DNA from: Flavobacteria bacterium BBFL7
GTDB taxonomy: Bacteria; Bacteroidota; Bacteroidia; Flavobacteriales; Flavobacteriaceae
Assembly (NCBI GenBank): GCA_000153385.1
Contig: CH672375.1
Coordinates: 602,352-666,351, forward strand
Length of the DNA: 64,000 nt
Reading direction: 5' to 3'
The notes under the pieces were generated by a model. That model was not told the DNA's origin, searched no databases, and saw only the letters and a program-made list of their open reading frames with translations. Shown here piece by piece: positions 9,624-18,534 of the stretch (positions are counted from its first letter, which is position 1; every line of letters starts with the position of its first letter). The translations under genes and the position numbers were made by a program.

Positions 9624-11108
9624 ATGGTGCGATATCAAGATCAAAAGCTCCAATTGTACAACTCTCTTACGGGAGAAAAAGAAATTTTTAAATCTATAAA
9701 CGAAGGTCTAGTAGGTATGTATGTCTGCGGTCCTACGGTATATAGTAATGTACATTTAGGAAACTGTCGTACGTTCATTTCTTTTGACATGATTTATCGT
9801 TATTTACAGCATCTAGGTTACAAAGTGCGTTATGTGCGTAATATTACAGATGCTGGTCACCTAACTGATGATGCTGATGAAGGTGAAGATAAAATATCAA
9901 AAAAGGCTCGTGTAGAAAAACTAGAACCTATGGAAATCGTACAGCAATACACGCTAGATTTTCATAACGTTCTTAATAAATTCAACAATCTACCGCCTAA
10001 TATTGAACCTACAGCAACTGGTCATATCGTTGAACAAATAGAAATTATCAAAACGATAATTGATAACGGATATGCTTACGAACGTAATGGATCCATCTAT
10101 TTTAATGTTCTTAAATTTAATGAGGACCATGAGTATGGCAAACTAAGCGGCCGTAAGTTAGAAGATATGATTGCTAATACTCGAGCGCTAGATGCGCAGA
10201 GTGAAAAAGATAATCCACAGGATTTTGCATTGTGGAAAAAAGCAAGTCCGGCACACATCATGCGATGGCCTAGTCCATGGGGCGATGGTTTCCCAGGATG
10301 GCATCTAGAGTGTACGGTGATGAGTTCAAAATATCTAGGAGAGACCTTTGACATACATGGTGGCGGAATGGATTTAAAATTCCCACATCACGAGTGTGAA
10401 ATTGCACAAGGTGAGGCAGCGCATGGTCATAGCCCAGTTAATTACTGGCTGCATGCTAACATGTTAACGCTTAATGGTAAAAAGATGTCTAAATCTACTG
10501 GTAATTCTATATTACCAGAAGAACTCTTTACTGGCGATAATGACTTTATGGAAAAGGCATTTTCACCTAGTGTCGTACGTTTCTTTATGATGCAAGCGCA
10601 TTATAGAAGTGTGTTAGACTTTAGTAACGACGCAATCCTAGCTGCAGAAAAAGGATTCAATAGACTAAGTGAAGCCATTAAAACTATTGATGATCTAACA
10701 CCAAGTAAAGAAAGCAGCATAGACGTGCCTGCATGGGTAGAGCGTTGTTATGCAGCCATGAATGACGACTTTAATTCACCTATTCTTATCGCCGAGCTTT
10801 TTGAAGGTGCCAAAATGATTCATGCGGTTAAAGAAGGTAAACAAACGGCTACAGCTGGTGATACAGAATTAATTAAAGAGACATTTAATGCCTTTTTCTA
10901 TGATGTGTTGGGTCTAGAAACCGCTTCAAAAACGGGCTCTACAGACTCTAAACACCTAGATGGAGCAATGCAATTAATTATAGATTTAAGAACACAAGCA
11001 AGAGCTAATAAAGATTGGGCCACTAGTGACCAGATTAGAGACCAATTAGTTGCTGCAGGTATTCAATTAAAAGACGGTGCAGACGGCACTACTTATACCG
11101 TAAAATAA
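9624..11108 (+). CDS. cysS: Cysteinyl-tRNA synthetase
   Basis: This 494-residue class I synthetase charges tRNA-Cys. The HIGH-type signature is HLGN at 44-47 within [13 protein letters not shown], and KMSKS is at 287-291. The zinc site is visible as Cys35, Cys230 (WHLECT), His255 and Cys258 (FPHHECE). The C-terminal DALR-like helical domain follows to 494. Length and motif order match the family, with no disruption. The stop is separated from the yidD ATG by 2 nt, suggesting translational coupling. Confidence 0.97.
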   Translation: MVRYQDQKLQLYNSLTGEKEIFKSINEGLVGMYVCGPTVYSNVHLGNCRTFISFDMIYRYLQHLGYKVRYVRNITDAGHLTDDADEGEDKISKKARVEKLEPMEIVQQYTLDFHNVLNKFNNLPPNIEPTATGHIVEQIEIIKTIIDNGYAYERNGSIYFNVLKFNEDHEYGKLSGRKLEDMIANTRALDAQSEKDNPQDFALWKKASPAHIMRWPSPWGDGFPGWHLECTVMSSKYLGETFDIHGGGMDLKFPHHECEIAQGEAAHGHSPVNYWLHANMLTLNGKKMSKSTGNSILPEELFTGDNDFMEKAFSPSVVRFFMMQAHYRSVLDFSNDAILAAEKGFNRLSEAIKTIDDLTPSKESSIDVPAWVERCYAAMNDDFNSPILIAELFEGAKMIHAVKEGKQTATAGDTELIKETFNAFFYDVLGLETASKTGSTDSKHLDGAMQLIIDLRTQARANKDWATSDQIRDQLVAAGIQLKDGADGTTYTVK

Positions 11109-11110
11109 AA

Positions 11111-11335
11111 ATGAAGTATTCGATACTGGCATATCCGTTATTGTGGATTGTAAGGTTTTATCAAGTTGCGATATCTCCTTTCACACCAGCGAGTTGCCGG
11201 TACTCACCTACTTGCTCACATTATGCTGTCGGTGCCTTAAAAAAACATGGAGCTTTTAAAGGTGGCTGGCTAGCCCTTAAAAGAATACTGAGCTGTCATC
11301 CATGGGGCGGCAGTGGTTATGATCCGGTTCCCTGA
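11111..11335 (+). CDS. yidD: Membrane protein insertion efficiency factor YidD
   Basis: This 74-residue protein carries the whole family signature: IRFYQ-type N-terminus ([18 protein letters not shown]), SPTCSHYA, a GWLALKRIL segment and [13 protein letters not shown] at the end. YidD proteins lie at the cytoplasmic face of the inner membrane and assist YidC-dependent membrane protein insertion. Here it is coupled to cysS (2 nt gap) rather than to rnpA/yidC, an arrangement I believe is common in Flavobacteriia. The three conserved cysteines (CRYSP, PTCSH, SCHPW) are present. Confidence 0.93.
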   Translation: MKYSILAYPLLWIVRFYQVAISPFTPASCRYSPTCSHYAVGALKKHGAFKGGWLALKRILSCHPWGGSGYDPVP

Positions 11336-11358
11336 TTTAAGTTTAAGTTTAAGTTTAA
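11336..11358. repeat. TTTAAG hexamer microsatellite
   Basis: About 3.8 tandem copies of TTTAAG start immediately after the yidD stop codon. The rest of the gap to lgt (to 11603) is AT-rich, with no gene, tRNA or clear terminator that I can recognise. Confidence 0.8.
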
Positions 11359-11603
11359 AAGCTACAGATTTTCTTTTTACTCACCTACAAGTTATTACAC
11401 CATAAAATAGAAATGTATCTAGGTCTTGACTGTCGCTAAACCAGACACGGCTTTTACCTTTAAAAAAAATCTGTTCATTTAATATTTTTAAAAATCGAAA
11501 ATTTCATAGCCCACATTTGCTTATTTATTACAAAATAAACTCAATACTTAAAAACTAAAACCTCACAACTAAAATCCTTAATTTAGCCACTCAATAAAAG
11601 CAT

Positions 11604-12563
11604 ATGTATTCATTAAAAGTTATCTGGAACCCATTAGAAGGGATTGATCTAGGATTTTTTACCATTCATTTTTACAGTTTATCTTATGTCATTGCCTTTG
11701 TACTGGGCTGGTATATCATTAAACCTATATTTAAACGTGATGGTGTAGGAATGGATAAGTTAGATCCTTTGTTTATGTATACCGTTATAGGCTGTCTTGC
11801 TGGTGCGCGTATAGGACATTATCTTTTTTATGAGACAGAAGTACTTTTCAATGATCCGTTACATGTTTTACTACCTTTTTCTTTAGATCCGTTTGAATGG
11901 ACCGGATTTGCCGGTATGGCCAGTCATGGTGCTGCGTTAGGAATTATTATCGCGATGTTCTTTTACAGTAGAAAGCATTTGAAAAAACATATGTTTTGGG
12001 TATTGGATCGTATCGTGATTCCTACGGCTATAGGTGGAACTTTTGTACGATTAGGAAACCTTTTTAACAGTGAGATTAACGGAAAGGAAAGTGGAGATTT
12101 CTGGGCTGGATTTAAATTTGTAAGAGATACATCAGATCCACATGTGGCTGCCGCTTTACAAAAAACGGGCTATACCGATACGGATAAAGCAATTGATACA
12201 GTTGTAAATAATCCTCAATTTACAGAGGTTCTAGAGTCCATACCTTTTAAACATCCTGCGCAGTTATATGAAGCCATATGTTATGTCGGTGTATTTGTAA
12301 TTTTATATCTGGTTTATTGGAAAACAGAGAAACGTCATAAACTAGGTTATATCCTTGGCCTTTTCTTTGTGCTCTTATTTACAGTACGTTTCTTTATAGA
12401 GTTTATCAAAGCTTCGCAAACAAGTGCAGATCAAGAACTGCTTTTAGAATACGGTTTAAATACTGGTCAATTCTTAAGTATACCGTTTATAATGATCGGA
12501 CTCTTTTTAATGTTTAGTCCTAAAGGGCTATTCAAAAACCCAGAACCTAAAGCCCATGCGTAA
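11604..12563 (+). CDS. lgt: Prolipoprotein diacylglyceryl transferase
   Basis: Lgt transfers diacylglycerol from phosphatidylglycerol to the lipobox cysteine of prolipoproteins in the inner membrane. The 319-residue protein has about seven hydrophobic segments. It has the conserved GMASHGAALG histidine region and the signature GTFVRLGNLFNSEINGK, with the essential Arg and Asn. The C-terminal HPAQLYEAICY motif and final membrane segments are also present. An insertion between the signature and HPAQLYE (about residues 170-210) is typical of Bacteroidota Lgt. The gene overlaps the downstream DUF192 lipoprotein gene by 8 nt, so the two form an operon. The many lipoproteins in this window would be its substrates. 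Confidence 0.95.
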   Translation: MYSLKVIWNPLEGIDLGFFTIHFYSLSYVIAFVLGWYIIKPIFKRDGVGMDKLDPLFMYTVIGCLAGARIGHYLFYETEVLFNDPLHVLLPFSLDPFEWTGFAGMASHGAALGIIIAMFFYSRKHLKKHMFWVLDRIVIPTAIGGTFVRLGNLFNSEINGKESGDFWAGFKFVRDTSDPHVAAALQKTGYTDTDKAIDTVVNNPQFTEVLESIPFKHPAQLYEAICYVGVFVILYLVYWKTEKRHKLGYILGLFFVLLFTVRFFIEFIKASQTSADQELLLEYGLNTGQFLSIPFIMIGLFLMFSPKGLFKNPEPKAHA

Positions 12564-13032
12564 TTCCATCTTTACTATTTTTATTGCTGCTATAGCACTT
12601 ACAGGTTGTCGCGATGAAAAAGCTATTTTCTTAAGTACTGACGAAATCTCTTTCACCAAAGAAGCTACAGGTTACTTGATCAAAAAAGCTACTCGAGATA
12701 CTATACAAACTCTAGAGGTTGAAATTGCCGATACGGATTATGATATTCAAACAGGATTGATGTACCGTACCAGCATGAATAATGATCAAGCGATGTTATT
12801 TGTTTTTAAAGAAGAACAAGAACTTTCTTTTTACATGAAGAATACGCAAATCGCTCTTGACATTATCTATCTTAAAGCAGATGGCACAATTGTAAGCTTT
12901 GTGGAGAACGCAAAGCCTATGGACGAAACACTTCTACCTAGTGCTGGACCTGCACAATATGCTTTAGAAATAAAAGCTGGCCTTGCAGAAAAATGGGGCC
13001 TAGATGTAGGTGATGTTTTTGTTTGGGAATAG
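12556..13032 (+). CDS. DUF192 family lipoprotein
   Basis: This 158-residue protein has a lipoprotein signal (lipobox ALTGC, Cys18), so it is expected to be tethered in the envelope. The mature part (about 50-158) shows the DUF192 pattern: an EIADTDYDIQTGLMYRTSMN start, a LFVF/FYMKNTQIALDIIYL middle and the ending ALEIKAGLAEKWGLDVGDV. The molecular function of DUF192 is not established. It overlaps lgt by 8 nt, which implies co-translation with the enzyme that lipidates it. It ends just before the repeat-rich accessory island. Confidence 0.9.
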   Translation: MRNSIFTIFIAAIALTGCRDEKAIFLSTDEISFTKEATGYLIKKATRDTIQTLEVEIADTDYDIQTGLMYRTSMNNDQAMLFVFKEEQELSFYMKNTQIALDIIYLKADGTIVSFVENAKPMDETLLPSAGPAQYALEIKAGLAEKWGLDVGDVFVWE

Positions 13033-13060
13033 AAATAATCATGTCTTACTAAGAAATATT

Positions 13061-13174
13061 CTGTCATGCTGAGTTTATCTCAGCATCTGATTTTACAGCG
13101 ATGAAGGTTTATTTTGCAACTCAAACTCTAGCTTTTCATGATCAGCAGATTCTGAATCGAGTTCAGAATGACAG
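13061..13174. repeat. REP-like element A, copy 1
   Basis: This 114-bp element begins CTGTCATGCTGAG and ends TCAGAATGACAG, imperfect terminal inverted repeats. It contains two hairpins, GCTGAG...CTCAGC at the left and TTCTGAA...TTCAGAA at the right. This copy is outside the left island border. Confidence 0.85.
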
Positions 13175-13328
13175 GTGAAGAAAGTTACTCTGTCAAGAAA
13201 AATTCATTTCTAACTAAGTAAAAAAAACTGTTTACTACTCTTTATCCAGTAGTAGCGCGATACAATTCCTAAACATTAACGAACTCCTTGCAAACGCACG
13301 TGACGTGCGGAATTATCCAAGTAAGGGC

Positions 13329-13874
13329 TTAATTAACCACTAAAACCTTTTCTAGAATCATTTTACATTTATGAAAATGAAAGTAGTAGTTAACTGTCGA
13401 TTCATACTTATTACCATCTTCTATATATTCATAATTCAACTTTACAATTAAATCGTTAGAACTAGAACTATAAGTAGTTGTTAAGTAAAACCTGTCTACA
13501 TCTATATCACTGCTTATTAATTCAGATTCAGTTTTTCCATTTTTAAAAAGAACAGAACCATTAATTGATTTAATTCCGTTTATGAAATCTTTTGTGAACA
13601 CAAGATTTTGATACTTTAGAAAATCCTGTAAATTCAATTCATATAAATCTATTTCTTCATCTGAATTAAAAGAAAGTAAGACTCCTACAGGTATCTTTCC
13701 ATTTTTAAAACCTAAATAATTTTCCCATTTGTTAGGCTCAAGAATAGCATTTTGAAAATCAAGAAAACCATCCGCATCAAAACAGTTATAATATTCCCGA
13801 TTAGCAGATTTATCCACCTGATTCAAACTTTTACAACTAAAAATTAAAGTACAAACTAACAATATTTTCATCAT
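13329..13874 (-). CDS. Hypothetical lipoprotein, possible orphan immunity gene
   Basis: I do not recognise this 181-residue protein. It starts MMKILLVCTLIFSCKSL, with a lipobox at Cys14, so it is probably lipidated; the second ATG at 13871 is an equally good start. The mature part is polar with alternating strand-like segments and ends NYYFHFHKCKMILEKVLVV. It lies on the same strand as, and downstream of, the three Rhs-tip/immunity modules, beside a broken GIY-YIG gene. By position and type (small exported AT-rich protein) it could be a leftover immunity gene whose toxin has been lost. That is inference only. Confidence 0.6.
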   Translation of the reverse strand: MMKILLVCTLIFSCKSLNQVDKSANREYYNCFDADGFLDFQNAILEPNKWENYLGFKNGKIPVGVLLSFNSDEEIDLYELNLQDFLKYQNLVFTKDFINGIKSINGSVLFKNGKTESELISSDIDVDRFYLTTTYSSSSNDLIVKLNYEYIEDGNKYESTVNYYFHFHKCKMILEKVLVVN

Positions 13875-13900
13875 ATTAATCTTCTTTTATGGTTCCAGTT

Positions 13901-14137
13901 TTAGAAACGGTTAAAACTGGCAATGTGTAATTTGGTAATAGCATCATAGACATATTGAACTCCTTCAAAATAGACCAACTTACTAGCGTTATATTTTTTA
14001 GTGAACTTGGATCCTTGCCCTAAACGATGCCTCAATAATCTATCGTCTAATCCTCCAGTCATGCCTGTATATAGTACTCCTAATTTTTTATTGGTTAGGA
14101 TATAAACAGAATAATTATGATGAGCTCTTTTTGGCAT
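13901..14137 (-). pseudogene. Truncated GIY-YIG endonuclease
   Basis: This is a near-identical copy of the intact gene at 20233-20538 for the first about 69 residues (MPKRAHHNYSVYILTNKK, VLYTGMTGGLDDRLLRHR). After AIT it diverges into LHIASFNRF and a stop. The intact copy continues TREKQIKNWHRQWKINL. The loss removes the conserved catalytic glutamate (Glu70 in the intact copy) and the C-terminal helix, so no nuclease activity is expected. An inverted repeat (CCAGTTTTA...TTAAAACTGG, about 13895-13920) sits at the breakpoint. The open frame extends to 14176, but the upstream part is inside a REP-like element, so I take the ATG at 14137. Confidence 0.75.
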
Positions 14138-14315
14138 AGACTTTAAATTTACTGAAAAAGACATAACAACTGTCATGCTGAATTTATTTCAGCATCTCAT
14201 ATTACAGCGACGCTTGATAATCGTTTAAAATATTTCTTTGTTTTCCATCATTAGTAGATTCTGAAACGAGTTCAGAATGACAGTATAAAAAAAGAGCCTC
14301 TCAAACGAGAAACTC
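13934..14315 (+). repeat. Left direct repeat bracketing the Rhs-tip island
   Basis: This segment (GIY-YIG 5' part, REP-like element A and start of a terminator-like hairpin) matches 20335-20719 in the same orientation with only about a dozen differences by eye. The two copies bracket all three Rhs modules. Recombination between them would remove about 6.4 kb. Confidence 0.8.
14170..14283. repeat. REP-like element A, copy 2
   Basis: 114 bp from CTGTCATGCTGAA to TCAGAATGACAG with the same two hairpins. Almost identical to copy 6 at 20571-20684, including the central part, because both belong to the duplicated GIY-YIG unit. Confidence 0.88.
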
Positions 14316-14451
14316 TTTTTGGTTCATTAGTTCGCTGTTGCGAAAAAGTGATTTCAAGGATTTGTGTACTTACCTCATACATTCCTATTTCAGTAAAGAA
14401 AACGGTTTCTAGCTTTCCTTTTTTAATAATTACTTTATAATGACTATGTAT

Positions 14452-14502
14452 CGCATTACAAATGCTAGACTTTAACAAACGCGTTGCAAAGGCGCGCGAC
14501 GT
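14452..14502. repeat. Hairpin element B, copy
   Basis: CGCATTACAAATGC hairpin followed about 15 nt later by ACGCGTTGCAAA and GCGCGCGACGT. The same pair recurs at 14808, 16446, 16986, 18444 and 20045, with a partial copy near 13270. Confidence 0.75.
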
Positions 14503-14527
14503 AGAGGATAGAATATCAATTTTGTCT

Positions 14528-14605
14528 CCTCGAGCGCAGTCGAGAGGTTTTAAATACTAGTTCAAACTAAAATTTAGGTTGAGTTCTAGACTGCGCTCGA
14601 ACGGA
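14528..14605. repeat. Inverted repeat element C
   Basis: CTCGAGCGCAGTCGAG at the left and an inverted match TAGACTGCGCTCGAA at the right enclose about 45 bp of AT-rich sequence. The pattern resembles the common Bacteroidota extragenic repeat containing GACTGCGCTCGA. Only one complete copy is seen here. Confidence 0.55.
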
Positions 14606-14807
14606 CATAGCTTGCTTTAATTATTCAAATAACTCTTGTATTCTTTTAGTACACTATTGCGAAAAAGTAATTCTTAAACACTTATTTAATTTAAACTCAT
14701 CACTGATTCTAAATCACTGCCAAGTCCTTAATTAATCACATAAAAAAGGAAAGCCATTTCTGACTTTCCTTTTTATTCCCTGCATTCATATTTTAACATC
14801 TACGAAT

Positions 14808-14858
14808 CGCATTACAAATGCTATAGTATATTGAGCGCATTATAAACTCGCGAGACAT
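14808..14858. repeat. Hairpin element B, degenerate copy
   Basis: CGCATTACAAATGCT is intact, but the second hairpin is degraded (GAGCGCATTATAAACTCGCGAGACAT). Confidence 0.55.
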
Positions 14859-14934
14859 GATATTATTATGTAGATCACGAGCGAGATGCTCGCGCCAGCT
14901 GGGCACTCAACTGACAAGTCAAGTCAATCTCGAC

Positions 14935-15414
14935 TTAATTTGATTTAGAAGATACTACTGAACCTCTCATTTCGCACAATACAATATCATAGCTGTTTCC
15001 CAAAAATAAATATTCTACAAAATTTACTTCTAAAACATCTGAACGATTTTCTTTACTTAAATAATAGTATTTTTTTCCTCCAATTTGATAGTCCTCACCT
15101 TTTAAACCAACAGTATAAATAATACTATTATTCTCATTTATTATCTTTCTAAAAAAAAGCTGTTCTTCATAAAATCCAGATTCAATATTTTCAAACTGAT
15201 TAAACTCAAATAAATATTCTTTATAACTCATTTCATCCAAATCGTTAATCATATTGTTCAAGTATAGTGTTCTAAGTGTTCCGTTATTAAGTTGGGACAA
15301 CTCATGATAATCGGCTCTCTTGAAAAACAGATCGAATTGGTAATATTTAAATAATACGAAACAAATTAGTAATATCACTATACAACCCACGATGTATTTA
15401 AAATTTCTAAGCAT
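14935..15414 (-). CDS. Candidate immunity protein of Rhs module 1, membrane-anchored
   Basis: This 159-residue protein is not recognised from any family. Residues about 5-27 (YIVGCIVILLICFVLFKYY) form a single membrane segment. The remainder is acidic and polar and would lie in the periplasm if the usual orientation holds. It starts 2 nt after the stop of the module 1 Rhs tip on the same strand, the arrangement expected of a toxin/immunity pair. The gene looks more AT-rich than the flanking housekeeping genes. Immunity function is inferred from position and size only. Confidence 0.6.
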   Translation of the reverse strand: MLRNFKYIVGCIVILLICFVLFKYYQFDLFFKRADYHELSQLNNGTLRTLYLNNMINDLDEMSYKEYLFEFNQFENIESGFYEEQLFFRKIINENNSIIYTVGLKGEDYQIGGKKYYYLSKENRSDVLEVNFVEYLFLGNSYDIVLCEMRGSVVSSKSN

Positions 15415-15416
15415 GC

Positions 15417-16352
15417 TTAATTTGAATTAGTATTATACCAATTGACAACAGATTCAAAATCAGACGGCGAAAACTTTATTGCGAAGGTAGGTTCGCTTTT
15501 AGTACTCGTTCTTTTATTCCACAAATATGTAGGTTTAGTAAGGTAAAAATAATCTCCTTGAAGAATTGCACCAGCACCTAATTGTAATGTATTGGTAGTA
15601 AGCCATTCTTCACGCATTATCCCGAATTGATTAACACCTTGATCGATTCTATTTTGATGAACAGTAACTGTATATTGATATTCATTTCCGTCTAAAACTA
15701 AAGTACCCTCATAACTTCCACCTTGAATTCTCATATCAACATCTTCGAAAAATGTTGCATTTAGCTGTCCTCCGAAGTTCGTTGCTTGATTAGAACCTAA
15801 TGCTTCCTTCTTTTCATACCAACTATAAAAATTGAAAGCTCTTTGTACTGCTTTAGTTACTTTTGCTTGACCATAGCTTTTAAAGTCAATCATATTATCA
15901 ACATTCGAAGCTTTTCCAAAAGTAGATTTATCCCACCAGTCAAACTTCTCATCATAGTGATCATAAATATCTGATTTCGTTTTACCTACATATTCTCTCC
16001 CATTCAAGTCGTTATCATTAGCAGAAGTAACATCTTCATCCCATGAATAACGTCCGTCTTTATATACCCAATCATTTTTACTCTCAGGAGCCCTACCATC
16101 CGGATCCACCATATTAATAGGATTGTTCATGGTATAATTATAGGGTGAGAAGTTAGGAAACTGCTCTGCGAGTGGATCCACACTCATCCATATACTTAAG
16201 CTAGGATCATAATAACGTGCTCCATAATAATACATACCGGTCTCGCTGTCCAGTTCTTTACCGTTGAACTTGAACTCAGTCTGGTAATAGGATATGCTGG
16301 TTTGCTCTGCCATGGTTTCTCCAAAGGGTAAATTAAGGAAAAACTGGTACAT
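15417..16352 (-). CDS. Rhs C-terminal tip cassette, module 1
   Basis: The 311-residue frame opens inside an Rhs repeat-associated core: LPFGETMAEQ, then NGKELDSETGMYYYGARYYD and SVDPLAEQFP, then NPINMVDPDGRAPE. From residue about 88 the sequence is unique (NDWVYKDGRYSWDEDV onward) and ends with a 220-residue tip of unknown activity. The core frame continues 17 codons upstream of the ATG (reading SDHLGTTNTLTDANGN) to a TAA. The gene therefore lacks the rest of a normal Rhs protein, including any signal or secretion domain. I interpret it as a displaced tip cassette. The tip is the presumed toxin, and the gene at 14935 its immunity partner. Confidence 0.8.
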   Translation of the reverse strand: MYQFFLNLPFGETMAEQTSISYYQTEFKFNGKELDSETGMYYYGARYYDPSLSIWMSVDPLAEQFPNFSPYNYTMNNPINMVDPDGRAPESKNDWVYKDGRYSWDEDVTSANDNDLNGREYVGKTKSDIYDHYDEKFDWWDKSTFGKASNVDNMIDFKSYGQAKVTKAVQRAFNFYSWYEKKEALGSNQATNFGGQLNATFFEDVDMRIQGGSYEGTLVLDGNEYQYTVTVHQNRIDQGVNQFGIMREEWLTTNTLQLGAGAILQGDYFYLTKPTYLWNKRTSTKSEPTFAIKFSPSDFESVVNWYNTNSN

Positions 16353-16618
16353 ATTACCATTTGCATCTGTAAGTGTATTTGTGGTTCCTAGATGGTCTGA
16401 AAATTATTTCTTACTTTCCTTTTTTAACTCCATAACATTCTGCAACGCATTTCAAATGCTACGTTATAACGAACGCGTTGCAAACGCGCGCGACGTAGTA
16501 AATATTCTGTCATGCTGAGTTTATCTCAGCATCTCATTTTACAGCGACGATGGATGATCATGCAAAACAAACATGGTTTTCCATAACCAGCAGATTCTGA
16601 AACGAGTTCAGAATGACA
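16090..16618 (-). repeat. Rhs core block copy 1 (407 bp) plus element B and REP-like element A copy 3
   Basis: 16090-16496 is a 407-bp block running from the DPDGRA codons, through the Rhs core and its upstream stop, to the end of hairpin element B. The same block, of equal length, is at 18088-18494 and 19689-20095. Here and at the third copy the identity continues another 122 bp through REP-like element A (16507-16619). Confidence 0.88.
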
Positions 16619-16706
16619 GGTAAAAAAGGATGCTTGGTCGAGCGGACATGCTTTTGTTTTTATCAATCAAAAACTCTCAAACGATTCTGAATATCTTCTT
16701 TTAAGT

Positions 16707-16818
16707 TGTCATGCTGAGTTTATCTCAGCAACTCGTATTACAGAGACGATGGATGATCATTTAGAACATAACTTAGTTTTACAGCACTAGCAGATTCTGA
16801 AACGAGTTCAGAATGACG
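16707..16818. repeat. REP-like element A, copy 4
   Basis: From TGTCATGCTGAG to TCAGAATGACGG. Both hairpins are present, and the terminal repeats are slightly degraded. Confidence 0.8.
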
Positions 16819-16823
16819 GTATA

Positions 16824-16856
16824 TAAAAAGAGCTTCTCAAATGAGAAGCTTTTTTA
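16824..16856. terminator. Intrinsic terminator
   Basis: Perfect AGCTTCTC / GAGAAGCT stem with loop AAAT, an A-tract before and a T-tract after. It lies downstream of module 2 on the - strand, between that module and module 1. Confidence 0.75.
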
Positions 16857-16985
16857 GATTTTTTAGTACGCTATTGCGAAAAAGTAATTCTAAACAACTC
16901 ACTAAACTAACTTCTGTGATTCATAAAAAAAGGAAAACTGTTTCTAGCTTTCCTTTTTTAATAATTACTTTATAATGACTGTGTA

Positions 16986-17036
16986 TCGCATTACAAATGC
17001 TAGACTTTAACGAACGCGTTGCAAACGCGCGCGACA
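16986..17036. repeat. Hairpin element B, copy
   Basis: CGCATTACAAATGC then ACGCGTTGCAAACGCGCGCGACAT, directly downstream of the module 2 immunity candidate. Confidence 0.75.
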
Positions 17037-17057
17037 TTGATAATCTCTTAGAGTAAT

Positions 17058-17459
17058 TCAATTCAAATACAATTTTTTGGGTATTTTTTTCAATCGAAAG
17101 ATATCTCGATATTCGTCAAAACTCAATGGACCTATTACAATGGATTGTTTTTTTTGTATTACCCAATAATATTCTCTATTCAATCCTAGTTTGTAATTGA
17201 TTTTTTTTGAATAAAGTGGATCTTGAGGTATTTTAGGTTTTTGTTTAGCTATTATAAAATTATTATCGTAAGAATAATCTAGTACTGTAGATGGAATCTC
17301 TCCATTCTCAGAGATTTCTGAAAGAATATCTTTGATCATTCCTCCCTCATTTCTATAAAAATAACCGTCTCCGAGATCTACTACGTTATCGGAGTTATTA
17401 CATCCAATAAGTGAAACTATAACAAAATAAAATAAAACCGACTTTCTCATTCTTATCAT
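17058..17459 (-). CDS. Candidate immunity lipoprotein of Rhs module 2
   Basis: This 133-residue protein starts MIRMRKSVLFYFVIVSLIGC, with a lipobox ending at Cys20, so it is predicted to be a lipoprotein facing the periplasm or outer membrane. No family is recognised. The mature part ends FRLKKIPKKLYLN. Its ATG follows the stop codon of the module 2 Rhs tip with no gap. Its small size, direct abutment and export signal fit an immunity protein to an envelope-acting toxin. That role is inferred from context and not from a recognised domain. Confidence 0.62.
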   Translation of the reverse strand: MIRMRKSVLFYFVIVSLIGCNNSDNVVDLGDGYFYRNEGGMIKDILSEISENGEIPSTVLDYSYDNNFIIAKQKPKIPQDPLYSKKINYKLGLNREYYWVIQKKQSIVIGPLSFDEYRDIFRLKKIPKKLYLN

Positions 17460-18350
17460 TTAATCCAACCAAGGAAAGAGTGGTGTAATTCTCTTACTTC
17501 CGTACAAGTTTATCTGATAACTTTGTCCTTCACCTGCATAAATATGGCCTGCTGCAGTCTCTAAATTTCTAGGCACGTAGAGAGGATTCGAAGGATCATG
17601 TAATTCAAAATTATATGTATCAGCAAATGCTCGTACTGTATGATTGGGGTATCTCTTTAATGTTATGCTACCATAAACTGCTCCATCATTAGCATTTAAT
17701 GAATTGATTAATAAATTAAAAACTTTTACCTCTCCAACGTAATTTTCACCGTAAGAAATTAGACCAGCCATATTAATCTTTTCTAATGATGTAAATAAAG
17801 GTTCTCCGTTACCTTCCCTAAACCATTTATTAGCCTCATCCAGTGTAATATAGCCATCCCAGTCAGGTCTATCTTTCAATTTTGCTTTGTGATCTAAAAG
17901 CTTTGTTTTAGCAGCATCTCCACATAAACCTTCTTCCCCTACATTTTCTTTTAACGCCTCCTCATGAGACATACCTTGAGTGAAGTTTTCTTCATCCATT
18001 ACTATAGCTTTCCCTTTTAGTCCTTCATCATCTGTACCTAAAAACTCGCCTTCTCTATTATAGATTGGTGCCTGAACACTTTCCGACGCCCTACCATCCG
18101 GATCCACCATATTAATAGGATTGTTCATGGTATAATTATAGGGTGAGAAGTTAGGAAACTGCTCTGCGAGTGGATCCACACTCATCCATATACTTAAGCT
18201 AGGATCATAATAACGTGCTCCATAATAATACATACCGGTCTCGCTGTCCAGTTCTTTACCGTTGAACTTGAACTCGGTCTGGTAATAGGATATAGAGGTT
18301 TGCTCTGCCATGGTTTCTCCAAAGGGTAAGTTAAGGAAAAACTGGTACAT
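17460..18350 (-). CDS. Rhs C-terminal tip cassette, module 2
   Basis: This 296-residue frame has the first about 87 residues in common with modules 1 and 3 (core block), ending DPDGRASE. The unique part begins APIYNREGEFLGTDDEGLKG, a segment I associate with variable tips of Bacteroidota Rhs/polymorphic toxins. It continues through an acidic EEALKENVGEEGLCG region to a tip ending GSKRITPLFPWLD. The activity is unknown. The frame opens 17 codons upstream of the ATG at a TAA, as in the other modules. The immunity candidate abuts its stop. There is no signal peptide and no upstream Rhs repeat region. Confidence 0.8.
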   Translation of the reverse strand: MYQFFLNLPFGETMAEQTSISYYQTEFKFNGKELDSETGMYYYGARYYDPSLSIWMSVDPLAEQFPNFSPYNYTMNNPINMVDPDGRASESVQAPIYNREGEFLGTDDEGLKGKAIVMDEENFTQGMSHEEALKENVGEEGLCGDAAKTKLLDHKAKLKDRPDWDGYITLDEANKWFREGNGEPLFTSLEKINMAGLISYGENYVGEVKVFNLLINSLNANDGAVYGSITLKRYPNHTVRAFADTYNFELHDPSNPLYVPRNLETAAGHIYAGEGQSYQINLYGSKRITPLFPWLD

Positions 18351-18494
18351 ATTACCATTTGCATCTGTAAGTGTATTTGTGGTTCCTAGATGGTCTGAAA
18401 ATTATTTCTTACTTTCCTTTTTTAACTCCATAACATTCTGCAACGCATTTCAAATGCTACGTTATAACGAACGCGTTGCAAACGCGCGCGACGT
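18088..18494 (-). repeat. Rhs core block copy 2 (407 bp)
   Basis: Same extent as copies 1 and 3, from the DPDGRA codons to the end of element B. Unlike them it is not followed by REP-like element A: after 18494 comes a unique 40-bp stretch and then the stop codon of the module 3 immunity candidate. Confidence 0.88.
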
Positions 18495-18534
18495 GGAAAG
18501 AACGTGTCACGACCACGCACTAAGTGCAGACCAA

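Larger units (their letters stand above)
14284..14934. other. Gene-free repeat mosaic
   Basis: I see no credible gene in this stretch. It holds an imperfect terminator-like hairpin (about 14288-14317), two copies of hairpin element B (14452-14502 and 14808-14858), element C (14528-14605) and a second hairpin with T-tract (AAAAAGGAAAG at 14743-14753, CTTTCCTTTTT at 14764-14774). A 68-codon open frame at 14272-14478 runs through these repeats and is rejected. Confidence 0.7.
16353..17057. other. Gene-free repeat mosaic between modules 1 and 2
   Basis: This stretch holds the upstream part of core block 1, REP-like element A copies 3 (16507-16619) and 4 (16707-16818), a terminator (16824-16856), a hairpin of GGAAA/TTTCC type (about 16925-16960) and element B (16986-17036). 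I see no gene. A 74-codon + strand frame at 16294-16518 is the antisense of the core block and recurs unchanged at the other copies. Confidence 0.7.

Noticed and set aside
14272-14478. 68-codon - strand frame
   Set aside because: It runs through a REP-like element, a terminator-like hairpin and element B. The codons show no protein-like pattern or family.
16294-16518. 74-codon + strand frame over core block 1, repeated at 18310-18540 and 19911-20117
   Set aside because: It is the antisense of the Rhs core block and reappears wherever the block does. It has no family signature, so it is a shadow.
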